From Desertimonas flava (GTDB lineage Bacteria > Actinomycetota > Acidimicrobiia > Acidimicrobiales > Ilumatobacteraceae): a stretch of 64,000 nt of DNA. The position numbers and the translations under genes were made by a program. Location: the NCBI RefSeq assembly GCF_003426815.1, contig NZ_QKYK01000025.1, forward strand, positions 1 through 64,000, in the 5' to 3' direction. A model generated the notes under the pieces. The model was not told where the DNA came from. It saw nothing but the letters and a program-made list of their open reading frames with translations, and did not search any database. Of the stretch, positions 27,600 through 36,722 are shown in pieces (within the stretch, counting starts at the first letter, position 1; every line of letters starts with the position of its first letter).

Positions 27600-28994
27600 T
27601 CAGCCGTGGGTCGCCGTGCGCCACTCGGCGTACGCCCCACGCACCGCTGCGCCGGCATTCGAGTCGGTGGGCGACGCGACCGACTCGGTGGCGACGGGCC
27701 AGTCGGGCAGCTCGCCGGTGAGCGCCCACGCCGCCTGTCGGGCGGCGCCGACGGCCACGTACTCACCGGGCACGGGAACCGCCACGTCGACCCCGAAGAC
27801 ATCGGGGGCGATCTCGCGCACGGCTCGTGAGCGCGCGGCACCGCCGATGAGCAGCACGCGAGCCGGCTCGACGCCGACGGCACGGAGCGCATCGAGCCCG
27901 TCGGCGAGACCGCACAGCACGCCTTCGACGGCGGCGCGCGCCACGTTGGCGGCCGTCATGTTCTCCCGGCGCATGCCGTGCAACGATCCCGAGGCGTCCG
28001 GCAGCGCCGGCGTTCGTTCGCCGTCGAGATACGGCAGCATCGTCAGGCCTCCGCTCCCCGGCGAGGCGGTCAGGGCCAGTTCGGCCAGTTCGTCGACGTT
28101 CGTGCCGAGCATCGCCGCGGTGGCGTCGAGGACGCGCGCCGCGTTCAGCGTGCACACCAGCGGCAGGAAGCGGCCCGTGGCGTCGGCGAAGCCGGCCACG
28201 GCACCGGTGGCATCGGAGGATGGCGCGTCGGCGCAGGCGAACACCGTGCCGCTCGTGCCGAGCGACACCACCACGTCACCGGGCCGGAGTCCGAGGCCGA
28301 GGGCCGCTCCCATGTTGTCGCCCGTCCCCGCGGCCACGGCTGCACCGGACGCCGTGGTGCCCACCGTCTCGGCCGGCCCGGCCACCCGCGGCACGATGAG
28401 CGACCGGCCGAAGGCGAGCTCGACGAGATCGGCGCGGTACTCACCCGCGCGCGGCGACCAGTAGCCGGTGCCCGACGCGTCGCCGCGATCGGTCGTCAGG
28501 GCGTCGATGTCACCGCCACCGAGCAGGCGCCACGTGAGCCAGTCGTGCGGCAGGGCGACGGCGGCGACGCGGCGCGCCGCGTCGGGCTCGTTCCTCGCCA
28601 GCCAACGCAGCTTCGTCACCGTGAAGCTGGCGACGAGCTCGGACCCGACGGCGTCGCTCCAACAGCCGGGTCCGCCGACCTCGGCGGTGAGCTCGGCGGC
28701 CGCACCGGCCGAGCGGTTGTCGTTCCAGAGCAGGGCCGGACGGACGATCGATCCGCCGGCACTCAGCGTCACCATGCCGTGCTGCTGGCCGGCCACACCG
28801 ATCGCGGCGACGGCATCGAGACGGCCGTCGCCGGCGGCCCCGAGGGCGTGCCACCAGTCCTCGGGGTCGGCCTCGGTGCCGTCGCGGTGCGGCGCTCGAC
28901 CCTCGTCGACGATCCGGCCGGTCGCCACGTCGCACACGACGACCTTGCACGACTGCGTCGACGAATCGACGCCGGCCACGCGTCGTGCGCTCAT
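27600..28994 (-). CDS. xylB: Xylulokinase (FGGY family)
   Basis: FGGY-family sugar kinase of 464 aa. The N-terminal ATP-binding start is [16 protein letters not shown], and the xylulokinase-like [10 protein letters not shown] loop, the adenosine motif [10 protein letters not shown] and [15 protein letters not shown] with a C-terminal [12 protein letters not shown] all fit xylulokinase: D-xylulose + ATP gives D-xylulose 5-phosphate. The ATG at 28994 overlaps the ROK stop by ATGA, so translation is coupled. A longer reading from 29069 lies inside the ROK gene. Specificity for xylulose over related ketoses is inferred from family resemblance and context. Confidence 0.88.
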   Translation of the reverse strand: MSARRVAGVDSSTQSCKVVVCDVATGRIVDEGRAPHRDGTEADPEDWWHALGAAGDGRLDAVAAIGVAGQQHGMVTLSAGGSIVRPALLWNDNRSAGAAAELTAEVGGPGCWSDAVGSELVASFTVTKLRWLARNEPDAARRVAAVALPHDWLTWRLLGGGDIDALTTDRGDASGTGYWSPRAGEYRADLVELAFGRSLIVPRVAGPAETVGTTASGAAVAAGTGDNMGAALGLGLRPGDVVVSLGTSGTVFACADAPSSDATGAVAGFADATGRFLPLVCTLNAARVLDATAAMLGTNVDELAELALTASPGSGGLTMLPYLDGERTPALPDASGSLHGMRRENMTAANVARAAVEGVLCGLADGLDALRAVGVEPARVLLIGGAARSRAVREIAPDVFGVDVAVPVPGEYVAVGAARQAAWALTGELPDWPVATESVASPTDSNAGAAVRGAYAEWRTATHG

Positions 28995-30181
28995 CGGCCG
29001 GCCGCCACCCGCGGCTCGTGACGGGCGAGTTCCGCCTCGACCAGGCCGGGAGCGAGCACGGTGTCGCACAGCAGCGCCGCCGCCCCGATCACGCCCGATT
29101 GCTCGCCGCCGACGGCCGCGACGATCTCGAGCTTCGCCGTGGCGAGCGGCAGTGAGCGTTGGTAGACGACCTCACGCACCCCCGCGAGCAGCGACTCACC
29201 GGCCATCGCCAACGATCCCCCGATCACGATCACACTCGGATTGAGCAGGCTGACCGCAGTGGCGATCACCTCGCCGATCATACGGCCGGCAGCACGCACG
29301 AGTTGGTCGGCGACGACCGACCCCTGCAAGACGAGGTCGGCCACATCGCGGCTGGACCGGGCCGGAATGCCCTGCTCGGCGAGCTGGGCGGCGATCGCCG
29401 CCCCGCTGGCGACCGCTTCGAGGCATCCCGTGTTCCCGCAGCGGCACACTGCATCGGATTCGTGGGGAACGTGGATGTGGCCCATGTCGCCGGCTGCGCC
29501 CTGGGCGCCGCGCCGGACGGCGCCGTCGATCACCATGCCCGAGCCGATGCCGGTGGCGACCTTGACGAACAGGAGGTGATCGACGTCGGAGAAGGCGATG
29601 TACCGCTCACCAAGAGCCATCACGTTCACGTCGTTGTCGACGACCACGGGGCAGCCGAGCCGGCCGCCGACGAAGCCGGCGACGTCGAAGCCGTGCCAGC
29701 CGGGCATGATCGGCGGGTTGACGGGCCGGCCGGTGGCGAACTCGACCGGGCCGGGCAGGCCGATGCCCATGCCGGCCAGCTCCTCGGGACCACGCCCGAT
29801 GCGGCGCAGCATCGATCGGCCGTGATCGACGATCCAGCCGAGGACGTGGCGCGGGCCGCGACCGATGTCGACGTCGATCACCTCGCTGTCGAGCACGCGG
29901 GCGGCGAGGTCGGTGGCGGCGAGACGGACGTGCGTGGCGCCCACGTCGGCGGCGAGCACGACACGCGCGCTCGGATTGAACGCGAAGCGCGTCGGCGGGC
30001 GGCCGCCCGTCGATGCCGCCTCCCCCACCGGCTCGAGCAGCGCCGCGGCCAACAGGGCGTCGAGCCTCTGGGCCACGGCGGCACGGCCGAGTCCGCTGAT
30101 CTCGGAGAGCTCGCTACGCGTGCGCGGGCGGCGGTCACGCAGCGCGTGCAACATCGCGCCGGCCCCCGAGACGTTCACCAT
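28991..30181 (-). CDS. ROK-family transcriptional regulator (XylR/NagC-like)
   Basis: Regulator of 396 aa. The N-terminal winged helix ([20 protein letters not shown], 21-40) is followed by an ROK sugar-binding domain with [34 protein letters not shown] and the zinc motif [10 protein letters not shown]. It probably represses the divergent ABC transporter and its own xylB unit until a pentose or a derivative binds. An inverted repeat at 30318-30347 in the divergent region is the best operator candidate. Confidence 0.9.
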   Translation of the reverse strand: MVNVSGAGAMLHALRDRRPRTRSELSEISGLGRAAVAQRLDALLAAALLEPVGEAASTGGRPPTRFAFNPSARVVLAADVGATHVRLAATDLAARVLDSEVIDVDIGRGPRHVLGWIVDHGRSMLRRIGRGPEELAGMGIGLPGPVEFATGRPVNPPIMPGWHGFDVAGFVGGRLGCPVVVDNDVNVMALGERYIAFSDVDHLLFVKVATGIGSGMVIDGAVRRGAQGAAGDMGHIHVPHESDAVCRCGNTGCLEAVASGAAIAAQLAEQGIPARSSRDVADLVLQGSVVADQLVRAAGRMIGEVIATAVSLLNPSVIVIGGSLAMAGESLLAGVREVVYQRSLPLATAKLEIVAAVGGEQSGVIGAAALLCDTVLAPGLVEAELARHEPRVAAGR

Positions 30182-30317
30182 CGCCGTCCCGTCAGGCGCC
30201 CGCCCAGCGGCCCCTCTCCGATCACGTCGATCTGGTTCATGCGGCCGTCCATCCGGTCCAGGAGGTTCTCACACTCGCCCCGTTGCGGACCATAACGCAC
30301 TTCTGATCCTGATGACG

Positions 30318-30347
30318 GGACTTTTGCTTGACTCTACGCAAAAGTCC
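30318..30347. promoter_or_regulatory. Candidate ROK operator
   Basis: Perfect 10-bp inverted repeat GGACTTTTGC / GCAAAAGTCC with a 10-nt spacer that contains TTGACT. It lies between the divergent ROK gene and the ABC transporter gene. ROK regulators use T/A-rich interrupted palindromes of this kind. Confidence 0.65.
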
Positions 30348-30395
30348 TGCCATCGTCACGTTCGTGCCTCGGGGGACGGAACGAGCGGCGGAGCG

Positions 30396-31952
30396 ATGAG
30401 CGAGTTGCTGGCCATGCACGGGATCGTCAAGCGATTCCCGGGCGTCGTCGCGCTCAGCGGCGTGGACCTCGACGTCCGGGCCGGTGAGGTCCACTGCCTG
30501 CTCGGCCAGAACGGCGCCGGGAAGTCGACGCTGATCAAGATCCTGTCCGGCGCCTACCAACCCGACGAGGGCACGGTGATCTGGAACGGCGAGCAGGTCA
30601 CCATCTCCGGACCCACCGCCGCCCTGCAGCTGGGTGTGGCGACGATCTATCAGGAGCTCGACCTCGTCGACGGACTGTCCGTGGCGGAGAACATCTTCCT
30701 CGGCCATGAGCGCTCGACGGGCGGACTCGTCCGCCGCGGCGACACCGCGCGCGAAGCGCGAGCCCTGCTCCGCCGCCTCGGCCACGGCGACATCTCGCCC
30801 GGTCGTCTCCTCGGCAGCCTCTCGGCGGCGGCCAAGCAGATCGTCAGCATGGCCCGGGCGCTCTCGTACCACAGCCGCCTCATCGTGATGGACGAGCCGT
30901 CGGCCGTGCTCGACCAGGGCGAGGTGGACAAGCTCTTCCGGGTCATCGACGACCTCACCGCCGAGGGAGTCGCCATCGTCTACATCACGCACCGGCTCGA
31001 GGAGATCCGGCGCATCGGCGACCGCGTCACGGTGCTCAAGGACGGCGCCACCGTGGCGACCGGGCTGTCGGCCAAGGACACCCCGACGCCCGAGCTGATC
31101 CGGCTGATGACCGGCCGCTCGATCGAGTACGTGTTCCCCGCGCGACGCGAGCCGGTCACCGGCGCCGCCCCAGTGCTCGAGGTGCACGGTCTGGCCAGCG
31201 GGCGGTCGTTCTCCGACGTGTCCTTCACGGTGCACGCCGGCGAGGTGATCGGGCTCGCGGGTCTCGTGGGCGCCGGCCGGTCCGAGATCGTCGAGACGAT
31301 CTACGGAGCGCGGCGACGCTCGGCCGGAACCGTGCTCGTCGACGGCGTCCGGCTGCGCCCCAACTCCGTGCCCGCGGCCGTGCGCGCCGGCGTCGGGCTC
31401 GCCCCCGAGGAGCGCAAGGCGCAGGGGTTGCTGCTCGACGAGGCCGTCTACCGGAACATCACGATGTCGTCGTTGCGGCGCTTTGCCACCGGCGGCTTCG
31501 TGAACTCGCGCCGCGAACGCAACGAGAGCCTCGGGCTGACCCAGTCGCTCGACGTCCGTCCAGCGGGGGTCGACCGCGCCGCGCGCATGCTGTCGGGCGG
31601 CAACCAGCAGAAGATCGTGCTCGCCCGCTGGCTGCTCCACGGATGCCGGGTGCTTCTGCTCGACGAGCCCACTCGCGGCGTCGACGTCGGCGCCCGCTCC
31701 GAGCTGTACGAACTGATCCGCGCGCTCGCCGACTCCGGCGTCGCCGTCGTCGTCGTGTCCAGCGAGATCGAAGAGGTGCTCGGCATCGCCGATCGCGTCC
31801 TCGTCATCAGCGACGGCCGCGTCGTGCACTCCGGCCCGGCCGACGAGCTGACCGAACCCGCCGTGCTCGACCTGGTGATGACGTCGACCGACCCCGATGC
31901 CGCACCGTCCACCGGTCCCCCCGCATCCGAACCCACGGAGTCGTTCGCATGA
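30396..31952 (+). CDS. Sugar ABC transporter ATPase (RbsA/XylG-like)
   Basis: ATPase of 518 aa with two ABC domains, typical of CUT2 importers for monosaccharides. Domain 1: GQNGAGKST, signature LSAAAKQ, Walker B VMDEPSAVL. Domain 2: GLVGAGRSE, a degenerate Walker A as is normal for RbsA, signature LSGGNQQ and LLLDEPTRGVD. The start at 30396 has GCGGAG just upstream. The longer frame from 29865 overlaps the ROK gene and is not coding. The gene ends with an ATGA overlap into the permease. Confidence 0.95.
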   Translation: MSELLAMHGIVKRFPGVVALSGVDLDVRAGEVHCLLGQNGAGKSTLIKILSGAYQPDEGTVIWNGEQVTISGPTAALQLGVATIYQELDLVDGLSVAENIFLGHERSTGGLVRRGDTAREARALLRRLGHGDISPGRLLGSLSAAAKQIVSMARALSYHSRLIVMDEPSAVLDQGEVDKLFRVIDDLTAEGVAIVYITHRLEEIRRIGDRVTVLKDGATVATGLSAKDTPTPELIRLMTGRSIEYVFPARREPVTGAAPVLEVHGLASGRSFSDVSFTVHAGEVIGLAGLVGAGRSEIVETIYGARRRSAGTVLVDGVRLRPNSVPAAVRAGVGLAPEERKAQGLLLDEAVYRNITMSSLRRFATGGFVNSRRERNESLGLTQSLDVRPAGVDRAARMLSGGNQQKIVLARWLLHGCRVLLLDEPTRGVDVGARSELYELIRALADSGVAVVVVSSEIEEVLGIADRVLVISDGRVVHSGPADELTEPAVLDLVMTSTDPDAAPSTGPPASEPTESFA

Positions 31953-33022
31953 GTGACCTTTCCTCGGGCGATCTGCCGGCCACGGCGTCGCTCGGTCCGA
32001 CCAACGCCGGTCCCATCCCCGTCGACGCCGGTGCCGCCCCTGCGGTGTGGACGACGGGTGCGTTCTGGCGCCAGATCGGCCTGCTCGTCGCGTTCGCCGT
32101 GCTCTGCCTCGTGGGCGTGCTGTCGGCTGGAGGACGCTTCGCCAGCGTCGACAACGCCCTCGTCATCCTCCGTTTGGCGGCCATCATCGGCGTGATCAGT
32201 GTCGGCATGACGTTCGTCATCACCGCCGCCGGGATCGACCTGTCCGTCGGCGCCAACGCCGCGCTGGCATCGGTGATGGCCTCGTCAGTCGGCGTTCAGA
32301 AGTGGTCGAACGACCACCACTGGATCGCCATCGTCGCCGTCGCCCTGTTCTTCGGCGCCCTCGTGGGACTCGTCAACGGCGTACTGATCGCCTATGGCAA
32401 GGTCGTGCCGTTCATCACCACGCTGGCGATGTTGGCCAGCGCCCGTGGCCTCGCCGAGATCAAGTCGAACCGCAAGACGCAGATCGCGGACGTGCGGGCG
32501 TTCGAGGAGTTCTTCAACCGAGCGCCGATCCCCATCCCGTTCACCGGCAAGGCGCTGCCGATGATCGTCGTCGTGTTCGTCCTCGTCGCCGCCGCCGGAT
32601 GGGTCCTGCTCAACCGCACGACGTTCGGCCGGCGCACGTTCGCCGTCGGCGGCAACCCCGAGGCTGCCCGCCTCGCCGGCATCAACGTCCGGCGCCACAC
32701 GGTGTTGCTCTACGTGCTGCTCGGCGTGTGCTGCGGCATCGCCGCCGTGCTGATCATCGTGCGCACGACCACCGGTAGCGCCACCCACGGTCAGCTCTGG
32801 GAACTCGACGCCATCGCCGCCGTCGTGATCGGCGGGACGCTGCTGTCGGGCGGGCGTGGCTCGATCACCGGGACCGTGATCGGCGTGATCATCTTCTCGA
32901 CGCTCACCAACGTCTTCACGCTCAACAACCTCTCGATCTCGGCACAAAACGTTGCCAAGGGGGCGGTCATCGTGGCGGCCGTGCTGCTCCAGCAGCTCGT
33001 GGCGTCCCGAAGCGACCGTTGA
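31949..33022 (+). CDS. Sugar ABC transporter permease (RbsC-like)
   Basis: Permease of 357 aa with about nine to ten membrane helices after a 40-residue cytosolic head. Typical CUT2 motifs: GVISVGMTFVITAAGIDLSVG, GKVVPFITTLAM, GGNPEAARLAGINV and IGGTLLSGGRGSI. It starts by an ATGA overlap with the ATPase stop. It works with the ATPase and the binding protein at 33191. Confidence 0.95.
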   Translation: MSDLSSGDLPATASLGPTNAGPIPVDAGAAPAVWTTGAFWRQIGLLVAFAVLCLVGVLSAGGRFASVDNALVILRLAAIIGVISVGMTFVITAAGIDLSVGANAALASVMASSVGVQKWSNDHHWIAIVAVALFFGALVGLVNGVLIAYGKVVPFITTLAMLASARGLAEIKSNRKTQIADVRAFEEFFNRAPIPIPFTGKALPMIVVVFVLVAAAGWVLLNRTTFGRRTFAVGGNPEAARLAGINVRRHTVLLYVLLGVCCGIAAVLIIVRTTTGSATHGQLWELDAIAAVVIGGTLLSGGRGSITGTVIGVIIFSTLTNVFTLNNLSISAQNVAKGAVIVAAVLLQQLVASRSDR

Positions 33023-33056
33023 CAACAGGACGCCGGTCCACCGACCGGCAGCCATC

Positions 33057-33171
33057 CAACGCCGGCCGCAGGCTCGGCACCACCACAACCACCATGACGC
33101 CGGGCGCACGTTCGGCACACCCAACGCCGGCCGCAGGCTCGGCACATCAACGCCGGCCGCAGGCTCGGCAC
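33057..33171. repeat. Three 24-bp direct repeats plus one degenerate copy
   Basis: CAACGCCGGCCGCAGGCTCGGCAC occurs exactly at 33057-33080, 33122-33145 and 33148-33171. A diverged copy lies near 33096-33119. They fill most of the 168-nt gap between permease and binding-protein genes. The last copy ends about 7 nt before the AAGGAG ribosome site of the latter gene. No coding function is seen. Confidence 0.85.
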
Positions 33172-33190
33172 ATCAACAAGGAGCTGACCA

Positions 33191-34210
33191 ATGTCCAAGC
33201 GCATCACGTCCACCCGTAGCGGCCTCCGCCGCGCCGGCCTGGCCCTCGGTGCCGGTGCCGTCATCGCCGGCGGCGTCGCCGGTTCTGCGGCGGCCACCAC
33301 CGAGCCCGCCGGTGACGGCGAGCAGATCGTCATCGGGTTCTCGGCCCCGGCCGCCGACCACGGCTGGATGGCCGCCATCACCGAGAACGCCCGCGCCTAC
33401 GCCGAGGCCAACCCCGACATCGACCTGCGCGTCGCCGACGGGACCAATGACGTCAACCTGCAGATCAGCCAGGTGGAGACGTTCATCAACGATGGCGTCG
33501 ACGCCATCGTGCTCCTGCCGTTCGACGGCGCCGCGCTCACGCCTATCGCCCTCCAGGCGATGGAGGCCGGCATCCCCGTCATCAACGTCGACCGCGAGTT
33601 CGACGATCCCAACGCGTCGCGGGCGACGATCCTCGGCGACAACTACGGCATGGGCGTGTCGGCGGGCCAGTACATCTGCGGCGAGCTCGGCGACAACCCC
33701 GACGCCGTGGTGGCCGAGATCCAGGGCATCGCCTCGCTGCCGCTCACGCAGGACCGCAGCCGCGGCTTCGCCGACGCCCTCGCCGAGTGCGGCCTCGACG
33801 TCGACAACCAGGTGTCGGCCGAGTTCACCGTGGAGTCGGGCGAGGAGGCGGCGGCCAACCTGCTGCAGGCGGCCCCGCAGATCGACGCCATCTGGAACCA
33901 CGACGACGACCAGGGCGTCGGTGTGATGGCGGCGATCGCCACCGCCGGCCGCGACGAGTTCTTCGTCGTCGGAGGGGCCGGCTCGGCCAACGTGATGCGT
34001 GAGATCCAAGAGGGCGGGCTCGTCAGGGCGACGGTCATCTACCCGGCGTCGCAGGGCGCCGACGGTGTGGCCCTGGCCCGGCTCGTGGCCAACGGTGAGG
34101 CGCTGGCCGACCTCGTCGACGTCGAGGTGCCCCGGCTGATCCAGCTCTACGCCCCGGTCGTGACGGCCGACAACGTCGACCAGTACATCGACTCGGCCTT
34201 CGAGAGCTGA
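33191..34210 (+). CDS. Sugar-binding protein of ABC transporter (RbsB-like)
   Basis: Secreted binding protein of 339 aa. The signal peptide (RRAGLALGAGAVIAGGVAGSAAA) is followed by a Peripla_BP_4 fold with IVIGFSAPAADHGWM, EAGIPVINVDREFDD and IWNHDDDQGVGVM. It would capture a monosaccharide for the 30396/31949 transporter. AAGGAG precedes the ATG. In rbs-like operons the binding protein is often more strongly expressed, and here a large hairpin follows directly. Confidence 0.93.
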   Translation: MSKRITSTRSGLRRAGLALGAGAVIAGGVAGSAAATTEPAGDGEQIVIGFSAPAADHGWMAAITENARAYAEANPDIDLRVADGTNDVNLQISQVETFINDGVDAIVLLPFDGAALTPIALQAMEAGIPVINVDREFDDPNASRATILGDNYGMGVSAGQYICGELGDNPDAVVAEIQGIASLPLTQDRSRGFADALAECGLDVDNQVSAEFTVESGEEAAANLLQAAPQIDAIWNHDDDQGVGVMAAIATAGRDEFFVVGGAGSANVMREIQEGGLVRATVIYPASQGADGVALARLVANGEALADLVDVEVPRLIQLYAPVVTADNVDQYIDSAFES

Positions 34211-34233
34211 CGCTCCCGCGCCACTGACCCCAC

Positions 34234-34283
34234 GTTCCTGTACTGATCCCTTCTCACCGGCGAGAAGGGATCAGTACAGGAAC
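34234..34283 (+). terminator. Perfect 22-bp hairpin after the binding-protein gene
   Basis: The arms 34234-34255 and 34262-34283 pair perfectly over 22 bp, with a 6-nt loop (ACCGGC). It lies 24 nt after the binding-protein stop and before the dehydrogenase gene. It could end most transcripts or protect the 3' end of the transporter mRNA. There is no U-tract. Confidence 0.75.
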
Positions 34284-34317
34284 TCCGACCGACCCCCCTG
34301 AATCTGTAAGGACCGCG

Positions 34318-35499
34318 ATGAACACCCTCGGCGTCGGCATGGTCGGCTACGCCTTCATGGGAGCTGCCCACTCCCACGCCTGGCGCACCGCACCCCGCTT
34401 CTTCGACCTCCCTCTGCTGCCCGCGATGAACGTCATCGGCGGGCGCCACCCCGACGCCCTCGCGACCGCCGCCGACCGGCTCGGGTGGGCGCACACCGAG
34501 ACCGACTGGCGGGCGCTGATCGCCCGCGACGACGTCGACCTCGTCGACATCTGCACCCCCGGCGACACGCACGCCGACATCGCCATCGCCGCCCTCGAAG
34601 CCGGCAAGCACGTGCTGTGCGAGAAGCCGCTCGCCAACACGGTCGCCGAGGCCGAAGCGATGGCCGAGGCGGCGGCCACCGCCGCGGCCGGCGGCGTACG
34701 ATCGATGGTCGGCTTCACGTACCGTCGCGTCCCCGCGATCGCGCTCGCCCGCCAGCTCGTCGCCGAGGGGCGTGTCGGGCGCATCCACCACGTCCGCGCC
34801 CAGTACCTGCAGGACTGGATCGTCGATCCGGAGGCCCCGCTGTCGTGGCGACTGCAGAAGGCCAAGGCCGGCTCGGGCGCCCTCGGCGACATCGGCGCCC
34901 ACATCGTCGACCTCACGCAGTTCATCACCGGTGACCGCATCGCCTCGGTGTCGGGCCTGCTCGAGACGTTCGTCACCGAGCGGCCCGTGGCCGCCGCCTC
35001 CGCCGCAGGCGAGGGGTCGACGATCGGCGGCGGAGCGGCGGGCGCCGAGCGCGGGCCGGTCGACGTCGATGACGCCGCGGTGTTCATCGCCCGCTTCGCC
35101 GGAGGCGCCGTCGGCTCGTTCGAGGCGACGCGCTTCGCCAACGGGCGCAAGAACGCCATCCGCATCGAGATCAACGGCTCGCTCGGCAGCATCGCCTTCG
35201 ACTTCGAGGACATGAACCTGCTGCACCTCTACGACGGCACCGAGGCGTCCGAGACCGCCGGGTTCCGGCGCATCATCGTCACCGAACCGACCCATCCGTA
35301 CGCCGGCGCGTGGTGGCCGCCCGGCCATCTGCTCGGCTACGAGCACGGCTTCACCCACCAGGTCGTCGACCTCGTCCGCGACATCGCCGAAGGACGTGAC
35401 CCGGCGCCGTCGTTCGCCGACGGGCTGAACATCCAGCGCGTGCTCGCCGCCGTCGAGGCGAGCGCCGCCGACGGCACGTGGAAGGAGGTGGCCACGTGA
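34318..35499 (+). CDS. Gfo/Idh/MocA-family oxidoreductase
   Basis: NAD(P)-dependent sugar or polyol dehydrogenase of 393 aa. The Rossmann loop GVGMVGYAFMGAAHSHAW, the CEKPLA motif and the GDIGAHIVDL helix mark the family; the C-terminal half is the usual alpha/beta substrate domain. TAAGGA precedes the ATG. Together with the isomerase-like gene at 35626, it would turn the imported sugar or polyol into an intermediate for the kinase. The exact substrate is not readable from sequence. Confidence 0.88.
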   Translation: MNTLGVGMVGYAFMGAAHSHAWRTAPRFFDLPLLPAMNVIGGRHPDALATAADRLGWAHTETDWRALIARDDVDLVDICTPGDTHADIAIAALEAGKHVLCEKPLANTVAEAEAMAEAAATAAAGGVRSMVGFTYRRVPAIALARQLVAEGRVGRIHHVRAQYLQDWIVDPEAPLSWRLQKAKAGSGALGDIGAHIVDLTQFITGDRIASVSGLLETFVTERPVAAASAAGEGSTIGGGAAGAERGPVDVDDAAVFIARFAGGAVGSFEATRFANGRKNAIRIEINGSLGSIAFDFEDMNLLHLYDGTEASETAGFRRIIVTEPTHPYAGAWWPPGHLLGYEHGFTHQVVDLVRDIAEGRDPAPSFADGLNIQRVLAAVEASAADGTWKEVAT

Positions 35500-35612
35500 G
35501 CCCGTTCACGCCGACCCGTGAGGACGAGTTCCCGCTCGACCCCGAAAACCTGATTCTCAGCCGTCCCTGGTCGCGAAATCGCGACCAGGGCAGTACAAGA
35601 ACCGCTCGTTGA
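35496..35612 (+). pseudogene. Possible N-terminal remnant of xylose isomerase (xylA)
   Basis: A 38-codon frame begins with a GTG that overlaps the dehydrogenase stop by GTGA, the coupling used all over this genome. Its first residues SPFTPTREDEF match the start of actinobacterial xylose isomerase (x-x-P-T-x-E-D-x-F). After that, similarity ends; the frame then runs through a hairpin (35565-35590) and stops. I read it as the leftover start of a deleted gene. It could also be a chance frame. Confidence 0.35.
35565..35590 (+). terminator. 11-bp hairpin inside the sugar operon
   Basis: The arms 35565-35575 and 35580-35590 (CCCTGGTCGCG / CGCGACCAGGG) surround an AAAT loop. It lies between the dehydrogenase and isomerase genes, at the end of the possible xylA remnant. 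It may be a partial terminator or a mark of a deletion. Confidence 0.6.
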
Positions 35613-35625
35613 GAGGAGCTGTCAC

Positions 35626-36633
35626 ATGCCTCGTCCCGTCACGTTGTTCACCGGTCAGTGGGCCGACCTGCCCTTCGAAGAGGTCGCCCGCCTCGCCTCG
35701 GAATGGGGCTACGACGGCCTCGAGATCGCCTGCTGGGGCGATCACTTCGATCCGTGGCAGGCGGTGGACGACGACGCCTACGTCGCGGCCAAGCGCGACC
35801 TGCTCGAGCGCCACGGCCTCGGCGTGTGGGCGATCTCCAACCACCTCACCGGCCAGGCGGTGTGCGACGACCCGATCGACGCGCGCCACCAGGGCATCCT
35901 GGCGCCGCGCATCTGGGGTGACGGCGATCCCGAAGGGGTTCGCCAGCGCGCCGCCGAGGAGATGAAGGTGACCGCCCGGGCCGCGGCGAAGCTCGGTGTC
36001 AAGACCGTCATCGGCTTCACCGGCTCGTCGATCTGGAAGGCGGTGGCGATGTTCCCGCCGGCGAGCCAGGACTTCGTCGACGCCGGCTACCGGGACTTCG
36101 CCGATCGGTGGAACCCGATCCTCGACGTGTTCGACGAGGTCGGCGTACGGTTCGCCCACGAGGTGCACCCGTCCGAGATCGCCTACGACTACTGGACGAC
36201 CGTCCGCACACTGGAGGCGATCGAACACCGGCCGGCCTTCGGGCTGAACTGGGATCCGAGCCACTTCGTGTGGCAGGACCTCGACCCGGTCGGCTTCATG
36301 TACGACTTCCGGGACCGCATCTACCACGTCGACTGCAAGGACGCGAAGCGTCAGGTCGGCAACGGGCGCAACGGGCGCATGGGCTCACACCTGGCCTGGG
36401 CCGATCCCCGCCGCGGTTGGGACTTCGTGTCCACCGGCCATGGCGACGTGCCGTGGGAGACGTGCTTCCGCATGCTCAACACGATCGGCTACGACGGCCC
36501 GATCAGCATCGAGTGGGAGGACGCCGGCATGGATCGCCTCGTCGGCGCCCCCGAGGCCCTCGAGTTCGTCCGCCGGTTGGCGTTCGACGCTCCATCGGCG
36601 GCGTTCGACGCGGCCTTCAGCAGCAGCGGCTGA
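35626..36633 (+). CDS. Sugar phosphate isomerase/epimerase-like TIM-barrel protein
   Basis: Product of 335 aa of the xylose-isomerase-like TIM-barrel superfamily (AP_endonuc_2 type). Metal-ligand positions of the family are visible: the Glu of [41 protein letters not shown] and [18 protein letters not shown] precedes the ATG. It probably isomerises or epimerises the keto product of the dehydrogenase, or a related sugar. Not an AP endonuclease by context. Confidence 0.85.
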   Translation: MPRPVTLFTGQWADLPFEEVARLASEWGYDGLEIACWGDHFDPWQAVDDDAYVAAKRDLLERHGLGVWAISNHLTGQAVCDDPIDARHQGILAPRIWGDGDPEGVRQRAAEEMKVTARAAAKLGVKTVIGFTGSSIWKAVAMFPPASQDFVDAGYRDFADRWNPILDVFDEVGVRFAHEVHPSEIAYDYWTTVRTLEAIEHRPAFGLNWDPSHFVWQDLDPVGFMYDFRDRIYHVDCKDAKRQVGNGRNGRMGSHLAWADPRRGWDFVSTGHGDVPWETCFRMLNTIGYDGPISIEWEDAGMDRLVGAPEALEFVRRLAFDAPSAAFDAAFSSSG

Positions 36634-36656
36634 CCCACCCCGAACGGCGGCGATCG

Positions 36657-36694
36657 GTGAGCTCACGGCGCGGACATCCGCGCCGTGAGCTCAC
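36657..36694. terminator. 17-bp hairpin between convergent genes
   Basis: The arms 36657-36673 and 36678-36694 pair perfectly, with an ACAT loop. It lies between the isomerase-like gene (plus) and the LacI regulator (minus), so it could stop transcription from both sides. Confidence 0.75.
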
Positions 36695-36722
36695 ACTTCG
36701 AGCAGGGCGGCCGGCCACGACG

